A stretch of 46,228 nucleotides of DNA from the NCBI GenBank assembly GCA_016210055.1, contig JACQUZ010000086.1, positions 1 to 46,228 on the forward strand. Direction: 5' to 3'. Positions 1 through 8,151 of the stretch are shown in pieces (within the stretch, counting starts at the first letter, position 1; each line of letters begins with the position of its first letter). The notes under the pieces are model-generated. The model saw only the letters and a program-made list of their open reading frames with translations, had not been told where the DNA came from and searched no databases. The position numbers and the translations under genes are program-made. This DNA is from Deltaproteobacteria bacterium. Its GTDB lineage: Bacteria > Myxococcota_A > Polyangia > Haliangiales > SHYZ01.

Positions 1-156
1 ACGCCGTCGCGAGAGCGCAGCCCGCCGCGGCAGATCGCGGCGGCGCCCGGAGCGAGCGACGAAGGCGTGCTGAAGCACGCCGAGGAGCAAGCGAGGACGC
101 ACGGCGCGAGATGCCCGGCGGGTGCGCTCGCAGCAGGCGGGGAAGTGACGCAGTAG
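1..156 (+). CDS. Possible 3' end of an upstream gene (partial)
   Basis: Frame 1 is open from the window edge to a TAG at 154-156, giving a 51-residue Ala/Arg-rich tail with strongly G/C-ending codons. It would end two bases before the stop codon of the minus-strand polymerase gene, a plausible convergent arrangement. Another plus-strand frame is also open here, so the support is weak. The stretch contains a perfect 7-bp stem (64-70 with 75-81, loop TGAA) without a T-run. It could equally be a non-coding GC-rich spacer. I do not recognise the peptide. Confidence 0.25.
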   Translation, partial: TPSRERSPPRQIAAAPGASDEGVLKHAEEQARTHGARCPAGALAAGGEVTQ

Positions 157-158
157 TG

Positions 159-1073
159 TTAAGACTTCGTGTCAGGAAGCCGCTGCTCGAGTTCAAGGAC
201 CCCTGCGAACAAGTCGCCGCTTGCCTCGACGCGCTGAAGAACTTCGTCGGGTCCAAGCGCGAGCTGTCGGACATCTCGAGTGCGCGCCGCGCGCCTCACT
301 TCGTCCCAGGTCACCGGAGTCGAGACGCGCGGCGTCGGGGTGGCGCGCAACGAGTAGACGCACACGGTGGTCTTGTGCTCATCGTTCTGACTCCAGTCCA
401 CGAGCACCCTCCCCGACCGAAGGCTCTTCCTTTGCAGGGCGACGACCCTACTGGGCTCGTTTTCGGCCAGGGCCTCGGCCATTGCCCTCGAGAAGCGCTT
501 GGTTTCTCCGTAGGTCACAGGCGTGTTGAGCGGCACGTAGACTTGCAGCCCTTTCGCGCCGGAGGTCTTGGGAAAGCTCGCTAACCCGAGGCGCTCGAGC
601 ATGCCGCGACAAAGGAGCGCGACGTCGCAGCAGTCGATGATGTCCGCCGGTAATCCCGGATCGAGATCGAAGACGACCATGGTCGGGCGCGACATGTTCT
701 CGGCCAGGGAGAGGGAGGTATGAAGCTCGAGATCCGCGAGGTTCGCGACCCAGACCAACGTCGGGAGGTCCTCGACAAGGCAGTAATGAATCGCCCGGCC
801 CAAGGGCTTGCTCCTGATGGGCGCCGTGCGCACCCACGAAGGACGATGTTCTGGACAACGTTTTTCATAGAAGAACTGCCCATGCACCCCGTCGGGATAT
901 CGCTTCATGGTGAGGGGCCTGCCCTTGAGGTGTGCAAGCAGCACGGGGGCGATGCGCACGTAGTAATCGATGACTTGTGCCTTGGTGTAATCCGCCTCGG
1001 GGTACATCAGCTTGCCCAGGTTCGTCAGGGCCAGCCGCCTATCGCCGACAACGACCTCGTGATCGGTCCTCAT
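159..1073 (-). CDS. Stand-alone LigD-type polymerase/primase (PolDom)
   Basis: This 304-residue protein belongs to the archaeo-eukaryotic-primase-like polymerase domain family of bacterial NHEJ ligase D, which adds nucleotides at broken DNA ends. The metal-binding acidic pair is seen in FDLDPG (Asp136, Asp138), the nucleotide-binding stretch in KTSGAKGLQVYVPL (about 169-182), and a third acidic site in VLVDWSQN (Asp226). The length fits PolDom alone: no ligase or phosphoesterase domain is fused, and no Ku gene lies within the window. Many bacteria carry such free-standing PolDoms beside a full ligD elsewhere. It diverges from the BON lipoprotein gene across a 140-bp spacer in which I see no convincing promoter. 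Confidence 0.9.
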   Translation of the reverse strand: MRTDHEVVVGDRRLALTNLGKLMYPEADYTKAQVIDYYVRIAPVLLAHLKGRPLTMKRYPDGVHGQFFYEKRCPEHRPSWVRTAPIRSKPLGRAIHYCLVEDLPTLVWVANLADLELHTSLSLAENMSRPTMVVFDLDPGLPADIIDCCDVALLCRGMLERLGLASFPKTSGAKGLQVYVPLNTPVTYGETKRFSRAMAEALAENEPSRVVALQRKSLRSGRVLVDWSQNDEHKTTVCVYSLRATPTPRVSTPVTWDEVRRAARTRDVRQLALGPDEVLQRVEASGDLFAGVLELEQRLPDTKS

Positions 1074-1213
1074 GGGGCTCGAGCCAAGGCTCTTGATAGA
1101 AGAGATAGGGTTGCATTAGCGCTAGGCTATCACCGTGATGCCGGCCACGGCTTCCCCAGCGGCACGGAGGCTGCACCCTTACAAGAACACTTCCGCGCTC
1201 AAGGAGGAGCAGA

Positions 1214-1702
1214 ATGAAGCTTGTTGCGCTCATCATCGCTACCGCCGTCGCATCGGCCGGATGCGCCAAGAGGACGCGGGTCACCGCCCCAGACGGCCCG
1301 CCCGCGGAGGGTGCCCAATATCAGGCGCCACCCGATGAGGATGCGTGGAATGAAGCCTGGGGGTTCGTCGCCGAGCGTGGTCAAGAGCTCGCCAAGGCGG
1401 GGGAGTGGACACTCGAGACGACCAAGGATGGCGCCGTCATGGTCTGGCGCGGGACGAAGCGCGTGGCCGGCGCGACCGCCGAGTTCGTGTCGGACGCTGC
1501 CCTCCACACCGCCGTCCGATCGCGCCTGGCTGCAAATCCGAGGGTGGATTCCGACGAGATCGACCTTGATGTGGACGAAGGCGCCGTCGTGCTGCGCGGA
1601 ACGCTGAGCTCCAGCGACGAGGCCAGCGAGGCCGTGCGGACCACGCTCTCCACGCGTGGCGTGGACACCGTCGTGTCGCACCTCAAGTGGCCTCGCCCAT
1701 AG
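1214..1702 (+). CDS. BON-domain lipoprotein
   Basis: A 162-residue envelope protein. The N-terminus has a short signal ending in a lipobox-like ASAGC (Cys about residue 17). A Pro-rich spacer and an amphipathic stretch follow, then a C-terminal BON domain (about residues 90-160) with the typical pattern of valines and the L-R-G-T turn seen in 'VVLRGTLSSSDEA'. BON domains of the OsmY/Kbp type bind phospholipid or help envelope stability, so a periplasmic membrane-tethered role is inferred. A strong ribosome-binding site (AAGGAGG, 1200-1206) fixes the start. The permease gene starts 30 bp downstream with its own promoter-like element, so co-transcription is uncertain. Confidence 0.8.
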   Translation: MKLVALIIATAVASAGCAKRTRVTAPDGPPAEGAQYQAPPDEDAWNEAWGFVAERGQELAKAGEWTLETTKDGAVMVWRGTKRVAGATAEFVSDAALHTAVRSRLAANPRVDSDEIDLDVDEGAVVLRGTLSSSDEASEAVRTTLSTRGVDTVVSHLKWPRP

Positions 1703-1716
1703 CCCACGCTGGAACA

Positions 1717-1725
1717 TGTTATACC
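1717..1725 (+). promoter_or_regulatory. Candidate extended -10 for the ABC importer genes
   Basis: TGT followed by TATACC (1720-1725) matches an extended -10 element and ends seven bases before the permease ATG at 1733. No good -35 is visible, and there is no Shine-Dalgarno between it and the ATG. If used, the transcript would be leaderless or nearly so. Confidence 0.35.
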
Positions 1726-1732
1726 AAGCCCC

Positions 1733-2590
1733 ATGCCTGGCTCGACGCGCCGTGGGCACGCTGTCGCCTTGATCGGTGCTGTTCTGGTCGCGATCCTCGT
1801 CTTCTGCACCACACTTGCGCCTGTCCTCGACAAGCACGACCCCCTCGCAAAGAACTTGGCCTCCGGCGTCACCGAGCTCGGCACGCCGCTTCCACCCGGC
1901 CTTGACCACCCACTCGGAACCGACATGCTGGGCCGCTGCGTCGCCGCGCGCGTCATGCACGGAGCGGCTCATTCATTGGCGATTGGGGTCGCCGCCACCC
2001 TCGTGGCCCTTACCATTGGCGTCCTCGTGGGCGCATGGGCAGGGATGGCCGGGGGGCTTGCGGACACGCTCCTCATGCGGCTGTGCGACCTCGTCCTCGC
2101 CTTTCCATTTCTGCTGCTCGTCATTGCGGTGGCCGCAGTGCTTCGCGATTCAGCCGCAGCAAGAACCACGGTGTTCCTCATCCTAGGAATAGCCGGATGG
2201 ACGACGATGGCCAGGGTGGTGCGTGCCAAGGTGCTCCTCTTGCGCGAGCTGGATTTCGTCGCGGCGGCCCGCGCCGCCGGCGCTGGGCGCGTGAGGATCC
2301 TCTTTCGCCACGTGCTCTCGAACCTGTGGGGCCCGATCCTGGTCCTCTCGACCATGGCGGTGGGGCAGATGATCCTCGCCGAATCCACTCTCTCGTACCT
2401 GGGCCTCGGAACTCCACCGCCGAGCCCAACGTGGGGCCGGATGCTCAGAGAGGGGCAGCCATACCTTCGGGGCGCGCCGTGGATGGTCATTGCCCCCGGA
2501 GTGGCGATCGTCTTGGCCGTCCTAGGCTTTCAACTCCTCGGCGAGGGAGTCAGGAAGATGATCGATCCGAGGAGGCCAGGGCGTGAATAG
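1733..2590 (+). CDS. ABC importer permease, DppC/OppC type
   Basis: A 285-residue inner-membrane permease of the dipeptide/oligopeptide/nickel transporter family. Visible family marks are the N-terminal membrane segment followed by 'HPLGTDMLGR', about five further hydrophobic segments, and the cytoplasmic EAA-type loop 'ELDFVAAARAAGAGRVRIL' (about residues 170-190) that docks on the ATPase. A conserved C-terminal 'LGLGTPPPSPTWGRML' is also present. The gene ends 8 bp inside the next one. It is unusual that permease C comes first and that the solute-binding protein gene lies between the two permeases. The substrate cannot be told from sequence. Confidence 0.92.
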   Translation: MPGSTRRGHAVALIGAVLVAILVFCTTLAPVLDKHDPLAKNLASGVTELGTPLPPGLDHPLGTDMLGRCVAARVMHGAAHSLAIGVAATLVALTIGVLVGAWAGMAGGLADTLLMRLCDLVLAFPFLLLVIAVAAVLRDSAAARTTVFLILGIAGWTTMARVVRAKVLLLRELDFVAAARAAGAGRVRILFRHVLSNLWGPILVLSTMAVGQMILAESTLSYLGLGTPPPSPTWGRMLREGQPYLRGAPWMVIAPGVAIVLAVLGFQLLGEGVRKMIDPRRPGRE

Positions 2591-4223
2591 AACATGCCTC
2601 GTCGTCGCTCTGGCCGCCGCCTGCACGGCCGAAACTCAGATGCCCGGGCCGCGGATTCAAGGGGCCGGTCATCCCACGCCACGCCACGGCGGAGTGCTTC
2701 GCGTGGCCACGTGGGGGGACGTGCACGTCTTGGATCCCGCCATCGGCTACGACGAGGTATCGACGAATAGCGAGCACCTGCTCTTTGACACGCTCCTCGC
2801 GTACGCGCCGGCGGGGAGCCGAGATCCCACGGCGCTCCTGCCGCAGCTCGCCGAGAGCTATGAGGTCTCGCCCGACGGCCTCACCTACACGTTCCACGTG
2901 CGGCCCGACGCGGCATTTTCCAATGGAGAGCCAGTGCTCGCCGAGGATTTCGTGTTCGCACTAAACCGCGTCCTCGATCCTCAATTGGCATCTCCAGGCG
3001 CCCAGTATTACCTGGGCATTCAAGGCGCCAATGATCGATTGGATGGCAAGGCGAATCACGTCTCTGGTATTCGTGCCCTGTCGGATCGAATCCTGGAAAT
3101 CCGACTTGCCGAACCGGACAGCGCATTCCCCATGCTCCTGGCCATGAAGTTCGCCACGCCGCTCAAGAAGAGCCACGTCGACAAGGTAGGAGGGCGAATT
3201 CGTGTTCTACCGCTTGGCACGGGGCCGTTCGTATTGGAGCGGTGGGACGCGGGACAAAAGCTCGTGTTCGCTCGCAATCCCCATTATTGGAACCGAGAAA
3301 GCACGTACCTGGATGGGATCGTTCTCCACGTGCTCGTTCCGAGCGACGTGGCCGTGCTCAAGTTTCTACGCGGTGAGCTCGACTTGTTGGATCGAATTTC
3401 CGCCGATGACTACGTGCGCTTCGCCGCGACCCCTGCGTGGCAACCCTATCTCATGCGCATGCCGCAGGTCTCGATTGTCGCGGCAGTCATGAACGCGTCC
3501 CGGCCGCCGTTTCACGACAAGCGGGTGCGGGAGGCCATCTGCCTCGGCATTGAAGACCGCGACATCGTGAAGCTCACCAATGGACGAGGCGTCTTGGCCC
3601 ACGGGATGCTTCCTCCGCTCATGGCGGGGCATGACCCGAATCGAAGGCCATACCCTCATGATCCCGAGCGCGCCCGGAAGCTCCTCGCCGAGGCAGGCTA
3701 TCCCCGTGGGTTTCACACGACCTACGTGGCCCTCGCCGACGAGCAGCACGAAAAGCGCGCGCAGTCCATTCAAGCCGACTTGGCCAAGATCGGCGTCCAG
3801 GTCGATATCCAGCTCCTCACCTTCCCTGCGTACGTGACCGCTTCGGGGCGCGGGGAAATCGATTTTGGATTCACGGGCTGGGTCATGGACTTCCCCGATC
3901 CGAGAAACTTCCTCGAGTCCCGATTCCACTCGCGCGGGATCGCCGAGGAGAACTCGATGAACGACGCCCGCTACTCGAACCCCGTGCTCGACGCGCTCCT
4001 CGATAGGGCCCGCACCGAGCCCGACCAAGAGAAACGGCTCGACCTGTACCGACGGGCGGATCAGCTCGTCTACGACGAATACGTGTACGCCTGGCACTAC
4101 CACGAGCTCTGGGTGGAGGTCAGGCAGCCGCACGTCATGAATTACGCGCCCCACCCGGTGTTTCTGCGCGACTTTCGCCGTACCTGGCTCGACGAGCCGC
4201 GCGCACCCGAGGGTCACAAGTGA
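2583..4223 (+). CDS. ABC transporter solute-binding protein, family 5
   Basis: A 546-residue extracytoplasmic binding protein of the SBP_bac_5 (DppA/OppA/NikA) family. It starts at GTG 2583, overlapping the permease stop by 8 bp. The N-terminus is a short hydrophobic signal with a Cys at residue 14 in a weak lipobox (AAAC). Family features include 'GGVLRVATWGDVHVLDPA' near residue 37, 'AESYEVSPDGLTYTFHVRPDA' near residue 90, 'GTGPFVLERWDAGQKLVFARNPHYW' near residue 215, and 'ARKLLAEAGYPRGF' near residue 363. It delivers a peptide-like ligand to the two flanking permeases. Ligand identity is unknown. Confidence 0.92.
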   Translation: MNRTCLVVALAAACTAETQMPGPRIQGAGHPTPRHGGVLRVATWGDVHVLDPAIGYDEVSTNSEHLLFDTLLAYAPAGSRDPTALLPQLAESYEVSPDGLTYTFHVRPDAAFSNGEPVLAEDFVFALNRVLDPQLASPGAQYYLGIQGANDRLDGKANHVSGIRALSDRILEIRLAEPDSAFPMLLAMKFATPLKKSHVDKVGGRIRVLPLGTGPFVLERWDAGQKLVFARNPHYWNRESTYLDGIVLHVLVPSDVAVLKFLRGELDLLDRISADDYVRFAATPAWQPYLMRMPQVSIVAAVMNASRPPFHDKRVREAICLGIEDRDIVKLTNGRGVLAHGMLPPLMAGHDPNRRPYPHDPERARKLLAEAGYPRGFHTTYVALADEQHEKRAQSIQADLAKIGVQVDIQLLTFPAYVTASGRGEIDFGFTGWVMDFPDPRNFLESRFHSRGIAEENSMNDARYSNPVLDALLDRARTEPDQEKRLDLYRRADQLVYDEYVYAWHYHELWVEVRQPHVMNYAPHPVFLRDFRRTWLDEPRAPEGHK

Positions 4224-5155
4224 CGCGGCTCGTGGTGAGGAGGCTTGCCTGGACCGCGATCGTCGTCTGGTTCGTGGTCTCGGCCACCTTTGCGGTGACG
4301 TTCCTTCTCCCGGCGGACCCAGCCCGAGCCATGCTCGGACCTCATGCGGATCCTGCAACTGTCCTGCGTCTCCGCCACAAGATGTGCCTCGACAGGCCGT
4401 TCTTTGGGCAATACGCCTGCTTCGTGGGAAAGCTCGTGCGCGGCGACCTCGGACACTCCTTTCAGACAGGCGAGTCCATCGCAAGGCTTCTCGCCCAGCG
4501 TGCAGGGCCCACGGCGATGCTTGCGCTCGGCGCCATTGGAATGCAGGTCATGGTGGGCGTTTCCTTGGGTGTCTATGCCACGGTCGGGAGGCGGCGAAGC
4601 GCACAGCTTGTTTCCAGCGTGGTCACGTGGCTTGCCCAAGGAGCGCCGACCTTCGTTGTGGGCTCGCTGCTCATGTACTTCTTGGCCTATCGATTGGACC
4701 TGTTTCCAGTGTCGGGCTACGGAGAACCGGGCTGGGATCGCCTGTGGCACCTGTGCCTGCCCGCCATGACCCTCATGGGTTCGGGCATGGCCGTGTACGC
4801 GCGCGTGATGAAGGTGGAGCTTTCCGACGCCCTTTCGGAAGACTACGCGCGCACCGCGCGAGCCAAGGGCCTATCCGAGGCACAAGTGACGACGAGGCAC
4901 GCGCTGCGCAACGCGCTTCTTCCCGTGGTGACCATGGTCGGCATGGACCTAGGAGTCCTCATGGGGGGCGCGGTCGTTACCGAATTCCTGTTCCAGTGGC
5001 CAGGCCTCGGCCGCGAGGCGGTGCTCGGTATTTTGAACCTCGACCTGCCCGTGGTGCTCGGCGTCGTGCTGGTGTCGTCGGTGGCCGTGGCGGTGATGAA
5101 CCTGCTCGTTGACTTGGCGTACGTGTTTTTGGATCCGAGGGTTCGGGTGGAGTAG
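4220..5155 (+). CDS. ABC importer permease, DppB/OppB type
   Basis: A 311-residue inner-membrane permease that partners the DppC-type protein. The start GTG at 4220 overlaps the preceding stop by 4 bp (GTGA), indicating translational coupling. The protein has the N-terminal RRL...F-LLPADPARAMLG segment typical of DppB, five or six further membrane helices, and the EAA loop 'DYARTARAKGLSEAQV' (about residues 210-225). It ends with the family-typical 'LAYVFLDPRVRVE'. The next gene is the convergent EF-G gene, with only 14 bp between them, so no ATPase gene follows. The two ATP-binding subunits must come from another locus if the importer works. Confidence 0.92.
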   Translation: MTRLVVRRLAWTAIVVWFVVSATFAVTFLLPADPARAMLGPHADPATVLRLRHKMCLDRPFFGQYACFVGKLVRGDLGHSFQTGESIARLLAQRAGPTAMLALGAIGMQVMVGVSLGVYATVGRRRSAQLVSSVVTWLAQGAPTFVVGSLLMYFLAYRLDLFPVSGYGEPGWDRLWHLCLPAMTLMGSGMAVYARVMKVELSDALSEDYARTARAKGLSEAQVTTRHALRNALLPVVTMVGMDLGVLMGGAVVTEFLFQWPGLGREAVLGILNLDLPVVLGVVLVSSVAVAVMNLLVDLAYVFLDPRVRVE

Positions 5156-5169
5156 GAGGTCGCCCCTAA

Positions 5170-7200
5170 CTACCCCCAGCTATCAAACTGCGCGAACTGC
5201 ATGCTGAACGTCGCCCGACCCTGCGACAGGGAGCGAAGGTCGGTAGAATAGCCGAACATCCGCTGGAGCGGGACCCTAGCTTGGATGACACGCTTGCCTC
5301 CGCGCGCCCCCACGTCTTCGATGCGCCCGCGGCGTTGATTGAGGTCGCCAATGGCGGCGCCCAGGAACTCCTCGGGAACCACGACCTCAACGGACATGAT
5401 GGGCTCGAGCAGGCGCGGGTCGGCCTCGGCGCAGGCGCGCCGAAATGCATCGCTCGCGGCGATCTTGGTGCCGATTTCTGGAGATGCGCCCTCGCGGACT
5501 TCCACCGCGAGCACCGTGACATCGATGTCCTCGATGGGGTAACCCCCGACAGGGCCCGAGCCAGCCGCCTCCCTGACCCCCGAGAGCGCGGCGGCCACGA
5601 TGGCCGGCGGCAATGGGGGAAACTCGGGGACCTTCGACTGGAACACGTTGCCGCTCTTCCGGGGCCGCGGGGCCACGCGAACGTGGACATGACCAAAGAT
5701 CGATTCCTCTTCGAGCTTCCGCTCGAACCGCCCCGAGGCCTCTGCAGCTCGACACAGGGTCTCGCGGAAGACCACCTGCGGCTTGCCTACCCGGGCCTTT
5801 ACCCCGTACTCACGGCGCAACCTGTCCACGACGATGTCCAGGTGGAGCTCCCCCATCCCGCGGATAATGGTTTGCCCGGTCTCTGGGTCCTCGTGCACCC
5901 GGAATGTCGGATCCTCGTCGACCATCTTAGCGAGGGCAAAATCGAGCCTCTCCTTCTCCGACACCGACTCGGGCTCGATAGCCGACGCGATGACCGGCTC
6001 ATACGACTCAATCCGCTCGAGCAGGATCGGTGCCGAGGGGAGACAGACGGTGTCCCCGGTGGTCGCGTGCTTGAGCCCCATGGCGGCAACGATCATTCCG
6101 GCGCCCGCCTTTTCAATTCGCTCTCGCTTTTCGGCGTGAACCTGGAAAAGGCGCGCGACTTTTTCCGCGTGCCCCGTGCGGGCGTTCAGAATGTCGTCGC
6201 CCGGTCGGAGAACCCCCGAAAAGATCCGCAGGTAGACCACCTTGCGACCCTCATCCATGGCGATCTTGAACGCGAGGGCCGACAGGGGCGCCTTGTCGTC
6301 CGGCGCACGCGTGAGCTTCTTCTCCGGGTCCTTGGGGTTCACGCCCTCCACCGCAGGGAGGTCGAGCGGAGACGGCAGGTAGTCCACCACGGCGTCGATG
6401 AGGGGCTGGATCCCCTTGTTCCGAAGCGCGGCGCCCGCCAGCACCGGGACGAGCTTCACCGCCACGCAGCCACGACGCAGGGCGGCCCGAAGCTCGGACT
6501 CGCCGATTTCGCTGCCTTCCAGGAACTTCTCGGCGATCGCGTCGTCCACATCGGCAATGGTTTCGACTAGGTGCTCGCGTGCCAAGCGCGCCTCTTCGCG
6601 CAGGCCTTGTGGGATTTCGTCCTCTCGAGGCGGCTCGGCCTCGTCCCCAGTGAAAAAGAGCGCGCGCATTCGTACCAGGTCCACGACTCCCTGGTGGCGG
6701 TCCTCGGCGCCAATGGGCATCTGGATCGGTGCAGGCTTGGCACCCAACCGCTGCCGGATTTCATTCACCACGGCCGAGAAATCCGCCCCGACGCGGTCCA
6801 TCTTGTTGATGAACGCAAGCCGCGGGACATGGAACTTGTCCGCCTGGTGCCAAACAGCTTCTGACTGGGGCTCCACGCCGTCCACCGCGCTAAACACGAC
6901 CACGGCGCCGTCAAGCACCCGGAGGCTCCGCTCCACTTCGATCGTGAAGTCCACGTGGCCAGGCGTATCGATGAGGTGCACCTCGTGTGAGCGCCAGGGG
7001 AAAATCGTCGTGGCCGCGGTGATGGTGATGCCTCGCTCGCGTTCCTGGGGCATCCAGTCCATCTGCGTGTCCCCCTCGTGGACCTCGCCGATCTTGTGGA
7101 TCTTCCCCGAATAGAAGAGCATTCGCTCGGTCACCGTGGTCTTGCCCGCATCGATATGCGCCACGATCCCGATGTTGCGGACTCGCTCGATCTTGGCCAT
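5170..7200 (-). CDS. fusA: Elongation factor G paralogue
   Basis: This 676-residue translational GTPase has intact GTP-binding motifs: P-loop AHIDAGKT (14-21), RGITIT switch I (56-61), DTPGH (78-82) and NKMD (132-135). Domains II-V follow in the normal order, including the RGMGELHLDI segment. EF-G drives mRNA-tRNA translocation and ribosome recycling. In domain IV the usual tip loop around 'DGSYHDVDSSE' is not present; 'REGASPEIGTKIAASDAF' stands in its place. The gene is away from any rpsL-rpsG-tuf context. It is therefore probably an additional or spirochaete/delta-type EF-G rather than the housekeeping copy, though that is inference. A candidate promoter lies within the 48-bp divergent spacer, and no Shine-Dalgarno is seen. 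Confidence 0.9.
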   Translation of the reverse strand: MAKIERVRNIGIVAHIDAGKTTVTERMLFYSGKIHKIGEVHEGDTQMDWMPQERERGITITAATTIFPWRSHEVHLIDTPGHVDFTIEVERSLRVLDGAVVVFSAVDGVEPQSEAVWHQADKFHVPRLAFINKMDRVGADFSAVVNEIRQRLGAKPAPIQMPIGAEDRHQGVVDLVRMRALFFTGDEAEPPREDEIPQGLREEARLAREHLVETIADVDDAIAEKFLEGSEIGESELRAALRRGCVAVKLVPVLAGAALRNKGIQPLIDAVVDYLPSPLDLPAVEGVNPKDPEKKLTRAPDDKAPLSALAFKIAMDEGRKVVYLRIFSGVLRPGDDILNARTGHAEKVARLFQVHAEKRERIEKAGAGMIVAAMGLKHATTGDTVCLPSAPILLERIESYEPVIASAIEPESVSEKERLDFALAKMVDEDPTFRVHEDPETGQTIIRGMGELHLDIVVDRLRREYGVKARVGKPQVVFRETLCRAAEASGRFERKLEEESIFGHVHVRVAPRPRKSGNVFQSKVPEFPPLPPAIVAAALSGVREAAGSGPVGGYPIEDIDVTVLAVEVREGASPEIGTKIAASDAFRRACAEADPRLLEPIMSVEVVVPEEFLGAAIGDLNQRRGRIEDVGARGGKRVIQARVPLQRMFGYSTDLRSLSQGRATFSMQFAQFDSWG

Positions 7201-7210
7201 CGCGCTAGGG

Positions 7211-7240
7211 ACTATATCGAGGTAGGCGCTTGCGATACAA
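7211..7240 (-). promoter_or_regulatory. Candidate promoter for the EF-G gene
   Basis: Read on the minus strand, TTGTAT (7240-7235) and TATAGT (7216-7211) are separated by 18 bp, a reasonable sigma-70-type pair. The -10 ends ten bases before the ATG, so the leader would be only a few bases long. Confidence 0.45.
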
Positions 7241-7241
7241 T
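7236..7241 (+). promoter_or_regulatory. Candidate -10 for the TPR gene
   Basis: TACAAT ends seven bases before the ATG at 7249, which would put transcription start at or next to the start codon. It overlaps the candidate -35 of the divergent EF-G gene, so the two promoters could not be occupied together. No clear -35 is present. Confidence 0.35.
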
Positions 7242-7248
7242 CGCCGCC

Positions 7249-8148
7249 ATGCCAATCCGCGTGCTTGCCTTCACGGTGTTCCTCGTGGGTGCTCTCGCCG
7301 CTCCGCTTGGCGCCGAGCCACTATCTCCCGAGCTGCTCGAAAAAGCGCGCCAGCACTACATGGCGGCGACCGCTGCGGAGAAAAGTGGTGACCACGGCAA
7401 CGCCGTCAAGGAGTTCATCCTCGCCTACGACATCACTAAGGATCCCAAGCTCTTCTACCAGATCGCGAAGGCCTATGAGCTAGGAGGAAAACACGAAGAA
7501 GCCCTGGTCTACTATCGCCGGTATCTCAATCAGGCGAAGGTCTCCGAGCAGGGACGCCAGGAGATCAAGGAGCGGATTAAGCAATTAGAGGCCAAGACCG
7601 GAGTCTCGCAAGGAGAAGAGGCCGCGGAACCGGCGGAGAAGGAACCAAGCCAGGAGACCGAGGCGCCATCGGAGGAAACGGCCCCTTCCGAGGAGACCAC
7701 GGAAGCTGCATCGGTGGCGGCGACGGAAGGCGCACTTGCCGCCCCCGAAGCACGTTGGCAAAAGACCGCGGCGTGGGTTTCTGTGGGCCTGGCCGCAGCG
7801 CTCCTTACGACGGGGGGCGTGCTCGCCACTTCGGCTTCCTCAAAGGAGGACGACGTCCTCCGCCTCACGAGCGCTCGAGACACCAACAACCTCCCCTTGC
7901 CTTACGACGGCGAGACGAAGACACAGTACGAAGACGCACAGACAAAGGGAGAATCCCGCGAGAAGTACGCGACGATGGCGTTCATTGGAGCTGGCGTGGC
8001 TACGTCGGCGGCCGTCGTCTTCTTGATACTCGACGGTGTTTCGGATGGCGCCAAGGGAAACCCTGCAGCCGAGACGACTGCGACGCGTCAAGTGACCCCC
8101 TTTGCCACGACGAGCTCATTCGGAATGACCCTGGGCTGGGAGTTCTAG
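7249..8148 (+). CDS. TPR protein with two membrane segments
   Basis: A 299-residue protein; the ATG at 7249 is chosen because a clear signal peptide (MPIRVLAFTVFLVGALAAP) follows it. Residues about 25-115 hold two TPR-like helix pairs ('HYMAATAAEKSGDHGNAVKEF', 'YELGGKHEEALVYYRRYL'). An acidic Glu/Ser/Thr-rich linker (about 120-165) follows, then two hydrophobic segments (about 170-190 and 242-264). Its C-terminus is Thr/Phe-rich. This layout is common among envelope proteins of Myxococcota, whose function is undefined. TPRs suggest a scaffold role. The lipoprotein gene starts 3 bp after its stop, indicating an operon. Confidence 0.8.
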   Translation: MPIRVLAFTVFLVGALAAPLGAEPLSPELLEKARQHYMAATAAEKSGDHGNAVKEFILAYDITKDPKLFYQIAKAYELGGKHEEALVYYRRYLNQAKVSEQGRQEIKERIKQLEAKTGVSQGEEAAEPAEKEPSQETEAPSEETAPSEETTEAASVAATEGALAAPEARWQKTAAWVSVGLAAALLTTGGVLATSASSKEDDVLRLTSARDTNNLPLPYDGETKTQYEDAQTKGESREKYATMAFIGAGVATSAAVVFLILDGVSDGAKGNPAAETTATRQVTPFATTSSFGMTLGWEF

Positions 8149-8151
8149 AAC

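Noticed and set aside
64..81. Perfect 7-bp hairpin as a transcription terminator
   Set aside because: It has no T-run on either strand and fits within a possible coding tail (frame 1), so terminator function is unsupported.
5281..6570. 429-codon open frame on the plus strand opposite EF-G
   Set aside because: It lies fully antisense to a well-supported EF-G gene and shows no recognisable domain; long antisense frames are expected in GC-rich coding DNA.
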